Part shown: positions 9,792 to 17,683 of the stretch, piece after piece
How the letters are laid out: every line of letters begins with the position of its first letter
How positions within the stretch are numbered: the stretch's first letter is position 1
Assembly: GCA_963712175.1 (NCBI GenBank)
Contig: CAVQGZ010000007.1
Span: 211,286-275,285, forward strand
Length of the DNA: 64,000 nucleotides
Source of the DNA: CAVQGZ01 sp963712175
Lineage (GTDB): Bacteria > Actinomycetota > Actinomycetes > Jiangellales > Jiangellaceae
Direction: 5' to 3'
The notes under the pieces: model-generated
The model's database searches: none
Seen by the model: only the letters and a program-made list of their open reading frames with translations
Told to the model about the DNA's origin: nothing
Made by a program: the position numbers and the translations under genes

Positions 9792-9813
9792 ACACTAGCG
9801 ACCGTCCGGACGG
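9792..9813 (-). promoter_or_regulatory. Candidate promoter with palindromic operator for the membrane protein gene
   Basis: On the minus strand TAGTGT (9792-9797) lies eight bases before the GTG start and could be a -10 box. Immediately upstream is the perfect palindrome CCGTCCGGACGG (9802-9813), placed where the -10/-35 spacer would be. That is a usual location for a repressor site such as those of TetR or MarR regulators. No regulator gene is adjacent. Promoter and operator are inference from position and symmetry. Confidence 0.35.
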
Positions 9814-9845
9814 GGTTGCCGCCCTGGTGCGGAGCGCACGCATCG

Positions 9846-10175
9846 CTACGAGCCGACGCGGCGGGCGAGAGTACGGCTCAGGACGACCCCCACGATCACT
9901 GCCGCCATCACAACCATCAGCCGATCGGCATCGACCGCCGGCCTCCACTGCACCCGCTCCCCCGTGATGACGTAGACGCCGGCCGGGCGGGCGTACGCAC
10001 CCCAGCCACCGCCCTCACCCTGCTGGGTCGGATCGGATCCTTCGCCACCACCGCCGCCACCCATGACGCGAGCGACCGGGACGACAGTCACGCCGTCCCT
10101 CTCGATCGGGTCGCCAAAGACACGCCCCACGGTGAGCTGATCGCGTGTCAGCTCTGCCAGCCTGGTCAGGTCCAC
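9846..10175 (-). CDS. GerW/YtfJ-family-like protein with C-terminal membrane segment
   Basis: The 109-residue product contains VGRVFGDPIERDGVTVVPVARV, a Gly-rich stretch (six glycines in a row, then GEGGGWGAYARPAGVYVI) and VQWRPAVD. This matches the layout of the YtfJ/GerW family: a beta-strand with the IPV signature, a Gly-rich loop and an aromatic-Pro-X-Gly strand. A hydrophobic segment near the C-terminus (LMVVMAAVIVGVVLS) suggests membrane anchoring. I chose the GTG at 10175 because GGAGG lies six bases upstream; a longer reading to 10211 has no such site. In Bacillus the family is linked to spore germination. In actinobacteria the role is unknown and no sporulation gene is nearby. Confidence 0.7.
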   Translation of the reverse strand: MDLTRLAELTRDQLTVGRVFGDPIERDGVTVVPVARVMGGGGGGEGSDPTQQGEGGGWGAYARPAGVYVITGERVQWRPAVDADRLMVVMAAVIVGVVLSRTLARRVGS

Positions 10176-10356
10176 TGCAGTCCTCCGAGCATCGGTGACG
10201 ACGACAAGCATTTACCACGACCGACCATGAGGTCCAGGGTCAGGAGCACTTGCTGTGATCGATCCCACGACGACGAGGCCGCACAGCACCCGAAGCCGGC
10301 AAGGAGCCCGGTACCTTCGATGTCAATATGCTGCTTTGATAAGATATGTGACTCAC

Positions 10357-10373
10357 TCTTGACTGGATCAAGA
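10357..10373 (+). promoter_or_regulatory. Candidate FurA operator (TCTTGA-N5-TCAAGA)
   Basis: An AT-rich island in otherwise GC-rich DNA contains the inverted repeat TCTTGA/TCAAGA with a five-base spacer, ending 20 bases before the furA start. It overlaps the proposed -35 box. An AT-rich FurA-binding site directly upstream of furA is known from mycobacteria and from the Fur homologues beside catalase genes in streptomycetes, so this is the likely autoregulatory site for furA-katG. Confidence 0.6.
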
Positions 10374-10394
10374 AAACCGGCAAGACTCGCGTCG
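10359..10394 (+). promoter_or_regulatory. furA-katG promoter, probably leaderless
   Basis: TTGACT (10359-10364) is a good -35 box. Seventeen bases later AAGACT (10382-10387) is a plausible weak -10 box, which places transcription start at or next to base 10394, the G of the furA GTG codon. There is no Shine-Dalgarno sequence before that GTG. Leaderless translation of furA is therefore the simplest reading. Confidence 0.5.
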
Positions 10395-10825
10395 TGCCAA
10401 CGGCGTCGGAGCTCGAGGACTTCGTGCGCCAGGTCGACCTCCGGGTCACTCGTCCCCGGGTCGCCGTGCTGGGAGCGGTTCATGACAACCCCCACGCGGA
10501 CACCGCCTCGATCATCGCCGCCGTCCGCGACCGGCTCGGTGACGTGTCCCACCAGGCCGTGTACGACGTCCTCAACGCGCTCACCGGCGCCGGGTTGGTA
10601 CGGCGCATCCAGCCGTCCGGTTCGGTGGCCCGCTACGAGGCGCGGGTTCGCGACAACCACCACCACGTCGTGTGCCGGTCGTGCGGAGCCATCGCCGACG
10701 TCGACTGCGTCGTCGGCCACGCCCCCTGCATCACGGCTCCGCGAGCCGACGGGTTCGACATCGACGAGGCCGAGATCGTCTTCTGGGGCCGGTGCACCGC
10801 CTGCTCCACGCAACCTGTCCCATGA
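10394..10825 (+). CDS. furA: FurA-type ferric uptake/peroxide regulator
   Basis: The 143-residue protein has the Fur winged helix at the N-terminus (residues ~10-80, with the recognition-helix stretch HQAVYDVLNALTGAGLVRR), the metal-binding HHH at 89-91 and the zinc-binding pair Cys94-X2-Cys97 plus Cys134-X2-Cys137 at the end. The position 25 bases before katG marks it as the FurA/CatR type, which represses itself and the catalase-peroxidase and is inactivated by peroxide. The GTG at 10394 is chosen from the promoter position. Confidence 0.92.
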   Translation: MPTASELEDFVRQVDLRVTRPRVAVLGAVHDNPHADTASIIAAVRDRLGDVSHQAVYDVLNALTGAGLVRRIQPSGSVARYEARVRDNHHHVVCRSCGAIADVDCVVGHAPCITAPRADGFDIDEAEIVFWGRCTACSTQPVP

Positions 10826-10850
10826 CCCCACCCCGAGCGGAAGGAACTCC

Positions 10851-13082
10851 ATGACTGAGCAGCACGACGCACGTGTCGCCGAGATGAACGAGCAGGACGG
10901 CCAAGCCCGCTGCCCGGTCGCGCACGCCGCCCATCCGACCGAGGGGGCCGGGAACCGCACCTGGTGGCCCAACCAGCTCAACCTGAAGATCCTGCGGAAG
11001 AACCCTCCGGCGTCCAACCCGATGGGCGAGGCGTTCGACTACGCCGCTGAGTTCTCGACCTTGGACCTCGACTCCGTGAAGCGGGACATCGAAGCGGTGA
11101 TGACGACGTCGCAAGACTGGTGGCCGGCCGACTACGGCCACTACGGCCCTCTCCTCATCAGGATGGCGTGGCACAGCGCTGGCACGTACCGGATCAGCGA
11201 CGGTCGCGGCGGCGCGGGCGCTGGGATGCAGCGCTTCGCACCCTTGAACAGCTGGCCGGACAACGCGAACCTCGACAAGGCCCGCCGGTTGCTCTGGCCG
11301 GTCAAGCAGAAGTACGGCAAGAAGCTGTCGTGGGCAGACCTGATGGTCTTCGCCGGCAACTGCGCTCTGGAGTCGATGGGATTCGACACGTTCGGGTTCG
11401 CCGGTGGCCGCGAGGACGTGTGGGAGCCGGACGAAGACGTCTACTGGGGCCCGGAGGACACCTGGCTCGGCGACGAGCGATACAGCGGTGACCGTGAGCT
11501 CGAGAACCCCTTGGCCGCCGTTCAGATGGGTCTGATCTATGTGAACCCGGAGGGGCCGAACGGCACCCCCGACCCCCTGGCCTCGGCTCGCGACATCCGA
11601 GAGACATTCCGACGCATGGCCATGAACGACGAGGAGACAGTCGCGCTCACTGCCGGGGGCCACACGTTCGGCAAGACCCACGGCGCGGCCAACCCCGACG
11701 AGTACGTCGGCCCCGAACCCGAGGGTGCGTCACTGGCCGAGCAGGGGCTCGGCTGGATCAGCACCTACGGCACCGGCCACGGCGACGACACGATCACCAG
11801 CGGACTCGAGGGTGCGTGGACGCCCACACCGACCACCTGGGACAACAGCTACTTCGAAACCCTGTTCGGCTACGAGTGGGAGCTGACGAAGAGCCCCGCG
11901 GGGGCCTACCAGTGGCGACCGAAGGACGGGGCGGGCGCCGACGCGGTGCCGGCGGCACACGACCCGTCCGCCAGGCAGGCACCGATGATGTCCACGGCAG
12001 ACATGGCCATGCGCATGGACCCGGTCTACGAGCAGATCTCGCGACGTTTCATGGAGAACCCCGACGAGCTTGCGGACGCCTTTGCCCGGGCGTGGTTCAA
12101 GCTCACCCACCGTGACATGGGTCCGCGCGCTCGCTACCTGGGGCCTCTGGTGCCGCAGGAGACGCTGCTGTGGCAGGACCCGATCCCGGCGGTCGACCAC
12201 GAAGTCGTCAGCGCGCAGGACGTCGCCGCTCTCAAGGCGCAGCTGCTCAGCTCGGGGCTGTCCGTCTCCGAGCTGGTCAGGACGGCGTGGGCGTCGGCGA
12301 CAACCTTCCGCGGCAGCGACAAGCGCGGCGGAGCCAACGGAGCGCGCATCCGCCTCGAGCCACAGAAGGGTTGGGCAGTCAACGACCCGGACGAGCTGGC
12401 CGGTGTGCTGAGCACCCTGCAGGGCATCCAGCAGGAGTTCAACGCCTCCCAGACCGGCGAGACGCGCATCTCGCTTGCCGACCTGATCGTGCTGGGCGGC
12501 TGCGCCGGCGTCGAGCAGGCGGCCCGAGACGCTGGTCACGCCATCGAGGTCCCGTTCACCCCCGGGCGGATGGATGCGTCCCAGGACGCGACCGACGTCG
12601 AGTCCTTCGCCGCGCTCGAACCGACCTCGGACGGCTTCCGCAACTACCTCGGCAAGGGACAGCGCTTGCCGGCCGAGTACTCCCTGCTCGACCGTGCGAA
12701 CCTGCTCACGCTGAGCGCCCCCGAGATGACGGTGCTGGTGGGCGGGCTGCGGGTGCTGGGAGCCAACGCCCAGCAGTCCTCCCTGGGAGTGCTCACGGCG
12801 CGACCTGGCCTGCTGACCAACGACTTCTTCGTCAACCTGCTCGACCTGGGTACCGAGTGGTCGGCGACGTCGGAGGCCGAGGACACGTTCGAGGGCCGCG
12901 ACCGCGACACCGGCGAAGTGCGCTGGACGGGGAGCCGCGTGGACCTTGTCTTCGGCTCGAACTCCGAGCTGAGGGCGCTCGCGGAGGTGTATGCCAGTGA
13001 CGACGCCGCAGAGAAGTTCGTGCACGACTTCGTCGCCGCATGGACGAAGGTCATGAACCTAGACCGCTTCGACGTCGGCTGA
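10851..13082 (+). CDS. katG: Catalase-peroxidase KatG
   Basis: The 743-residue protein has the full-length bifunctional haem catalase-peroxidase plan with two peroxidase-like halves. The distal residues Arg104, Trp107 and His108 lie in RMAWHSAG, and the proximal haem ligand His271 in GGHTFGKTHG. Tyr230 (GLIYVNPEG) and Met256 can form the Met-Tyr-Trp adduct with Trp107 that is needed for catalase activity. It removes hydrogen peroxide in the cytoplasm. The ATG at 10851 follows GGAAGG (10840-10845), and the gene should be co-transcribed with furA. Its last 24 bases overlap the end of the convergent MFS gene. Confidence 0.97.
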   Translation: MTEQHDARVAEMNEQDGQARCPVAHAAHPTEGAGNRTWWPNQLNLKILRKNPPASNPMGEAFDYAAEFSTLDLDSVKRDIEAVMTTSQDWWPADYGHYGPLLIRMAWHSAGTYRISDGRGGAGAGMQRFAPLNSWPDNANLDKARRLLWPVKQKYGKKLSWADLMVFAGNCALESMGFDTFGFAGGREDVWEPDEDVYWGPEDTWLGDERYSGDRELENPLAAVQMGLIYVNPEGPNGTPDPLASARDIRETFRRMAMNDEETVALTAGGHTFGKTHGAANPDEYVGPEPEGASLAEQGLGWISTYGTGHGDDTITSGLEGAWTPTPTTWDNSYFETLFGYEWELTKSPAGAYQWRPKDGAGADAVPAAHDPSARQAPMMSTADMAMRMDPVYEQISRRFMENPDELADAFARAWFKLTHRDMGPRARYLGPLVPQETLLWQDPIPAVDHEVVSAQDVAALKAQLLSSGLSVSELVRTAWASATTFRGSDKRGGANGARIRLEPQKGWAVNDPDELAGVLSTLQGIQQEFNASQTGETRISLADLIVLGGCAGVEQAARDAGHAIEVPFTPGRMDASQDATDVESFAALEPTSDGFRNYLGKGQRLPAEYSLLDRANLLTLSAPEMTVLVGGLRVLGANAQQSSLGVLTARPGLLTNDFFVNLLDLGTEWSATSEAEDTFEGRDRDTGEVRWTGSRVDLVFGSNSELRALAEVYASDDAAEKFVHDFVAAWTKVMNLDRFDVG

Positions 13083-14318
13083 CCGAGCGGGGAGTGGGCG
13101 GGGCCGACCCATCAACCACGCCCCGATGAGGCAGGCGGCGGCGGCCACGGCGAACCCGGCGGTCAGCCCCGCCTGCTCGGCCAGCACCCCCACTCCCACC
13201 GACGCGCCGGCCCCGCCGGCCTGCAGCAGGAGCGACTGAACGGAGAGGGCGGTGCTGCGCTCCTCCTCTCGCACCTCATCGTGCAGGATCGCCGAGGTGA
13301 GCGGCCCCACGGCGCCGAGCAGCGCGTAGACCACCAGGTAGCCGGTGACGGCGGCGGGCAAGGGCTGGGCGGAGACGGCGAGAGCTGCCGGGGCGGCCAG
13401 CAGCAGCGCCAACGCTGCCGCCCGACCGCGGCCCCCGAGGCGGGCGCCTAGCCGCGGCGCCAGAAGTGACCCCGCCGCGGTCACGGCGAACCCGACGGCG
13501 ACGAGGACCCCGTAGCCGGCTGTGCCCGTCTCGGCGCCGCCCAGCTTCGGCGCAAAGGCCCCAGGGCTGAGGAGCTCGAGGGTGGAGAGCACCACGCCCA
13601 CGGCCCCACTGGTGAGCAGGACCCGCCGAAGCACGACGCCTCGCGCCGCCTGCGTCAGCCCCGTGCGGATCGTGGTCGCGATGTTGGCCGCGACGTCCCC
13701 ACGCGTGCGAGGCCGCCGACCCTCCTGGACCATCAGCAGAACAAGACCGGCGTGAACACCCGAGACCAGCGCAGCGAGCAGGAACGGCGCGCTCAGCGAG
13801 ATCAGCGGCTGGGTTCCCGAGACCTCCAAGGTCGGTACCAAGGCGGCAGCCGCAGCGGGTAGCGCCCCTCCGACGACAGCACCAGCTCCGAGGGAGAGGG
13901 CCTCGGCCGCCCCCGCTCGAGCCAGCCCAGGCTGGATGTCAGCGCTGTCGTCCACCGCCCTTGCCTCGTCCACGAACCATGCCTCGAGCGGCCCGGAGGA
14001 CAGCGCGCGTCCGACTGCCAGCAGGATCACAGCCAGGCCGAGAAGGACAGGCCGCGCCGCCAGTCCCGCGACCACGAGACCCATCAGCGAGGTCAGTGAC
14101 GACGCCACGATCACCGGCCGCCGCCCGAGGACGTCGGCAAGTCCGCCCGTCGGCAGCTCGAGGAGCAGCGTGACGACGCTGTAGAGCGCCAGCATGAGGC
14201 CCACGTCTGCGAGCGAGAGACCTCGGGCCTGCAGCATGAGCACGAGCACGGGGATGACCAGTCCTACCGGCAGCCAACGCACGGCGGTGAGCAGGATGAA
14301 GCGCGACTGGATGCGCAT
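13059..14318 (-). CDS. MFS transporter
   Basis: The 419-residue protein has about twelve hydrophobic segments. The cytoplasmic loop after helix 2 reads GGLADVLGRRPVI, the MFS signature A motif. The start is set at the ATG at 14318, which follows GGAGGAAGAGAGG at suitable distance; an upstream in-frame start at 14372 would add a hydrophilic stretch not typical of the family. The closest types are putative drug or metabolite exporters, but no substrate can be named. The 3' end overlaps katG by 24 bases in convergent orientation. Confidence 0.85.
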   Translation of the reverse strand: MRIQSRFILLTAVRWLPVGLVIPVLVLMLQARGLSLADVGLMLALYSVVTLLLELPTGGLADVLGRRPVIVASSLTSLMGLVVAGLAARPVLLGLAVILLAVGRALSSGPLEAWFVDEARAVDDSADIQPGLARAGAAEALSLGAGAVVGGALPAAAAALVPTLEVSGTQPLISLSAPFLLAALVSGVHAGLVLLMVQEGRRPRTRGDVAANIATTIRTGLTQAARGVVLRRVLLTSGAVGVVLSTLELLSPGAFAPKLGGAETGTAGYGVLVAVGFAVTAAGSLLAPRLGARLGGRGRAAALALLLAAPAALAVSAQPLPAAVTGYLVVYALLGAVGPLTSAILHDEVREEERSTALSVQSLLLQAGGAGASVGVGVLAEQAGLTAGFAVAAAACLIGAWLMGRPRPLPARSADVEAV

Positions 14319-14414
14319 GATCCTCTCTTCCTCCTGTGACCGATCGACCCACCCGATCGACCACGACCGCACTCACGGTGTCCCCGTCTTCGGTCAGCCT
14401 GCCAGGATGGCGCG

Positions 14415-15209
14415 GTGGGCGCGGCGACTCAGGACTCGGGGGGTGCGTCCCTACCGACGGCCGGCACGGCCGTGCCCCTCTTCGAGTTCGACGAGGTGAC
14501 CGTCGGGCTGGGTGGTACCCGCGTCCTGGACGCTCTTGACCTGCGTGTTCCGGCGGCCGGGGTCACGGCTGTGCTCGGCCGATCGGGTTCGGGCAAGTCG
14601 ACGCTCACCCGGCTATGCAACCGGCTCCTCGATCCGTCGAGCGGTGTCGTGCGCTTCCGAGGGATCGACGCGCGGGATCTCGACGTCCTCGCACTGCGAC
14701 GATCGGTGGGGATGGTGTTCCAGCGGCCAACGGCCTTCCCCGGCAGTGTCGCGGACAACATGGCCGCCACGGGGGTCCTCGACCCCCGCCGGCACGGCGC
14801 AGTGCTCGACCGGGTCGGACTTGATCCCGGCCTGCTCGAGCAGGATGCCTCGACGCTGTCCGGCGGCGAGTCCCAGCGGATGTGCCTGGCTCGCGCCCTT
14901 CTCATGGAACCCGATGTGCTCGTGGCCGACGAACCCACGGCCGCGCTGGACGAGCCGGGCACGCGCGCGCTCGAGGAGCTGGTCTGCGCAGCAGCCTCGC
15001 GAGGTGTGCCGGTGCTGTGGGTCACTCACGACTTGGCCCAGTTTGACCGGATCGCCGACCACGGGGTCGTCCTGGCCGGCGGCAGGGTTGTCGCGTCCGG
15101 GTCGGTCCAGGTGCTGCGCGAGGTCTCCGGCGGAGTCCGGGCGCTGCTGGAGTCCAACGGTCTGGCCCGCGCACCACACCACCTGCGAGCCCTGCCCGAG
15201 GGAGCCTGA
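14415..15209 (+). CDS. fetA: ABC transporter ATP-binding protein, FetA-like
   Basis: The 264-residue nucleotide-binding domain has Walker A GRSGSGKS at 55-62, a Q-loop at Gln103 (VFQRP), the signature LSGGE at 148-152 and Walker B VLVADEP at 168-174. Its stop codon shares one base with the start of a UPF0014-family permease. That pairing is the FetA-FetB (YbbL-YbbM) arrangement, which exports iron and protects against peroxide stress in Escherichia coli. Proximity to furA-katG, about 1.3 kb away, fits such a role, although the plant homologue STAR1/STAR2 acts in aluminium tolerance and the substrate here is unproven. The start is a GTG with no strong ribosome-binding site. Confidence 0.85.
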   Translation: MGAATQDSGGASLPTAGTAVPLFEFDEVTVGLGGTRVLDALDLRVPAAGVTAVLGRSGSGKSTLTRLCNRLLDPSSGVVRFRGIDARDLDVLALRRSVGMVFQRPTAFPGSVADNMAATGVLDPRRHGAVLDRVGLDPGLLEQDASTLSGGESQRMCLARALLMEPDVLVADEPTAALDEPGTRALEELVCAAASRGVPVLWVTHDLAQFDRIADHGVVLAGGRVVASGSVQVLREVSGGVRALLESNGLARAPHHLRALPEGA

Positions 15210-15988
15210 TGGACGAACCCGTACAGCTGCTCGGCGTAGCCGCGTCCGGGCTGCTCGTGGCACTCGCCGTCGCCCTGTCGGCTTGGGCGGGTCTGGGCCT
15301 CGGCCGCTCGCTGGTCGGCGCGGCGCTGCGCGCACTCGTACAGCTGGCGTTGCTGGGGCTGGTGCTCACCGCGATCCTGGCCCCCGGTCGTTCACTTGCG
15401 CTGTCCTGGCTGTGGGTCGCGGTGATGATTGTCTTCGCCGCCTGGACCGTCCACCGCCGTGTCCCCGACGTCCCCGGCCTCGGATGGTTGGCTGCCGTCG
15501 CATTCACCCTCGCCGCCGCCGTCACCCTGGCTGTGCTCTTCGGGGCACGGGTCTTCCCCGTCGACGCCACCACCATCGTCCCGCTCGGCGGGCTCATGAT
15601 CGGCAACACGATGACGGCGACCGTCCTGCTCTCGCGCCGGACCCTCGCGGAGTTCCAGGACAAGCGCCTGGAGATCGAGGCCCGGCTCGCCCTCGGACAA
15701 CCGTCGTCCCAGGCAGCCTCCCCGCACCTTCGGGAGGCGCTGCGCACCGCGCTGACCCCCCAGATCGAGACGACCAAGGCCGTCGGGATCGTCTTCCTTC
15801 CCGGTGCCATGGTCGGACTTCTGCTGGCGGGCGTCAGCCCGCTGCAGGCAGTCCAAGTCCAGCTGGTCGTCATGTACCTGATTCTCGGGTCGGTCGCCGT
15901 GACCACCACGGTCGTCGCGATCGGCATGCGACGGATCCTGTTCACCCCCGCGCACCAGCTGCGCGTGCCGCTCGCGCGCTCGACTTAG
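15209..15988 (+). CDS. fetB: ABC transporter permease, FetB/UPF0014 family
   Basis: The 259-residue protein has about seven hydrophobic segments and the conserved UPF0014 features: GGLMIGNTMTATVLLSRR in the middle, the EIEARLALGQPSSQA segment and the IETTKAVGIVFLPGAMVGLLLAG stretch. Start and upstream stop overlap as TGATG, so it is translated together with the ATP-binding subunit. Predicted role: membrane subunit of a metal (probably iron) exporter. Confidence 0.87.
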   Translation: MDEPVQLLGVAASGLLVALAVALSAWAGLGLGRSLVGAALRALVQLALLGLVLTAILAPGRSLALSWLWVAVMIVFAAWTVHRRVPDVPGLGWLAAVAFTLAAAVTLAVLFGARVFPVDATTIVPLGGLMIGNTMTATVLLSRRTLAEFQDKRLEIEARLALGQPSSQAASPHLREALRTALTPQIETTKAVGIVFLPGAMVGLLLAGVSPLQAVQVQLVVMYLILGSVAVTTTVVAIGMRRILFTPAHQLRVPLARST

Positions 15989-16096
15989 CCGTTCTCGGCT
16001 GGTCGCCCGTGACCCACGACCGAAGTCGTTTCGCGCCTGACAGGCACGTCGCCGCCACCTACGCTCTCGCTCAGGAAGACGGCGGACGGGGGCGCG

Positions 16097-17644
16097 ATGA
16101 GCACGAGGAGTCCGACCCGACGAGCGCCACGCCCGCCGACCCTTGTCGATGCCCTCATCCCGCTGACCTTCTTGGTCGTCTCGCTCGTCTCGGCGATCGT
16201 CATCTACCGCGATGACGCCATCCTGGGGCCGGTCCAGGTCGCTCTGTTCCTGTCCGCGGCGGTCGCAGCTCAAGTGGGATACAAGAACGGACACTCGATT
16301 GCCGACCTGTCCAAGGCAGCGGTCGACAGCGTCGCGTCCGCCATGGGCGCGATCTTCATCCTGCTCACGGTGGGCGCGCTCATCGGCGTGTGGAACATGT
16401 CGGGGACGATCGCAACGCTCACCGACTGGGGCATCCGCGTGCTCAGCGTCGACTTCTTCTACGTCACCGCCGCGGTCATCTGCGCCGTGGTGGCTCTGGC
16501 GGTCGGCAGCTCGTGGACGGTGATGGGGACGATCGGGGTGGCGCTGGTCGCGATCTCGGAAGCGCTTGGGCTGAACCCGGCCTTGGCGGCAGGCGCAGTG
16601 ATCTCCGGCGCGTACTTCGGGGACAAGATGTCTCCGTTGTCGGAGACGACGAACCTGGCCGCGGCCGTCGCCGGCACGGATCTGTACAAGCACATCCGCT
16701 CGATGATGGCCACGACCGTCCCGTCGATCATCATCGCGCTCGGCATCTACCTCATTCTCGGTCTTCGGGCCCGTCCAGAGACCGACGTGTTCACCGAGTC
16801 CGGGCTCGAGGCCATCGAAGAGAACTTCGCGACGGGCATCGTGCCGGTCCTGCCGCTCGTGGTGGTGATCGTGCTGGCTCTGCGCAAGGTGCCCCCGACG
16901 CTGGCCATCCTGGCCGGCGCCCTGACCGGCGGGCTGGTCGCCATGATCGTCCAGACGGATGTCGTGCTTCGGTTCGTCGACGACGACACGCTGAGCACTC
17001 CTGTCGCCCTCGTCAAAGGCGTCTGGGACGCGATGGCGACAGGGTTCGTCGCTGACACCGGCTCGAACGCCCTCGACGACCTGCTCTCGGGCGGCGGGAT
17101 GGAGAGCATGCTCATCACGATCTGGCTCATCATCACCGCCCTCGGCTTCGGCGGGATCATGAACCACACGGGGTTCCTCGCCAAGCTGATCGAGCCGCTA
17201 CGCCGACGAGCGCGCAGCGACCGCGGAGTCATGGCAGCAACGGGGACGACGGCGATCGGCATCAACGTCGTCGCCGCCGACCAGTACCTCGCACTCGTGC
17301 TCACCGGGAACGTCTACAAGCACGAGTTCGAGGAGCGCGGCATCGCTCCGCAGACGTTGTCCCGCCAGATCGAGGACACGGCAACGGTGACGTCGCCGCT
17401 GATCCCCTGGAACTCCTGCGGCGCCTACGCATCAGGGGTGCTGGGCGTCTCGACCATCGCCTACGCACCCTTCGCGTTCTTCAACCTGATCAACCCGGTC
17501 ATCTCGTTCCTCTACGCCGCACTGGGTCTGCAGATCAAGCGGGTGGAGCCGCACGCACACTTCCCGGCCGCGCCCCACGACGCCCAGTTCTACGGCGTGG
17601 ACGGGGGGCACGCCGACGAGGTGCCGCGTGACGGCATGGACTGA
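16097..17644 (+). CDS. nhaC: Na+/H+ antiporter, NhaC family
   Basis: The 515-residue protein has roughly eleven to twelve membrane segments and the NhaC-type core AGAVISGAYFGDKMSPLSETTNLAAAVAGTD, then ATGTTAIGINVVAADQYLALVL and NSCGAYASGVLGVSTIAYAPFAFFN in the second half. It exchanges sodium for protons across the cytoplasmic membrane. The ATG at 16097 has GGACGGGGG just upstream. It follows fetB after 108 bases and could be in the same transcript. The hydrophilic C-terminal tail (~40 residues) is not obviously conserved. Confidence 0.9.
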   Translation: MSTRSPTRRAPRPPTLVDALIPLTFLVVSLVSAIVIYRDDAILGPVQVALFLSAAVAAQVGYKNGHSIADLSKAAVDSVASAMGAIFILLTVGALIGVWNMSGTIATLTDWGIRVLSVDFFYVTAAVICAVVALAVGSSWTVMGTIGVALVAISEALGLNPALAAGAVISGAYFGDKMSPLSETTNLAAAVAGTDLYKHIRSMMATTVPSIIIALGIYLILGLRARPETDVFTESGLEAIEENFATGIVPVLPLVVVIVLALRKVPPTLAILAGALTGGLVAMIVQTDVVLRFVDDDTLSTPVALVKGVWDAMATGFVADTGSNALDDLLSGGGMESMLITIWLIITALGFGGIMNHTGFLAKLIEPLRRRARSDRGVMAATGTTAIGINVVAADQYLALVLTGNVYKHEFEERGIAPQTLSRQIEDTATVTSPLIPWNSCGAYASGVLGVSTIAYAPFAFFNLINPVISFLYAALGLQIKRVEPHAHFPAAPHDAQFYGVDGGHADEVPRDGMD

Positions 17645-17683
17645 GCCGCGGCTCGATCTGTGGGGCGGCCCTGTCCCTGGTCG

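Noticed and set aside
9138..10850. A very long open frame in front of katG that would give a 1314-residue protein
   Set aside because: It runs antisense through the membrane-protein and GerW-like genes and in a wrong frame through furA; only the part from 10851 has KatG sequence.
14339..14362. Direct repeats of CGATCGACC between the MFS gene and fetA as an operator
   Set aside because: Only two imperfect copies of a GC-rich sequence; too little to support a site.
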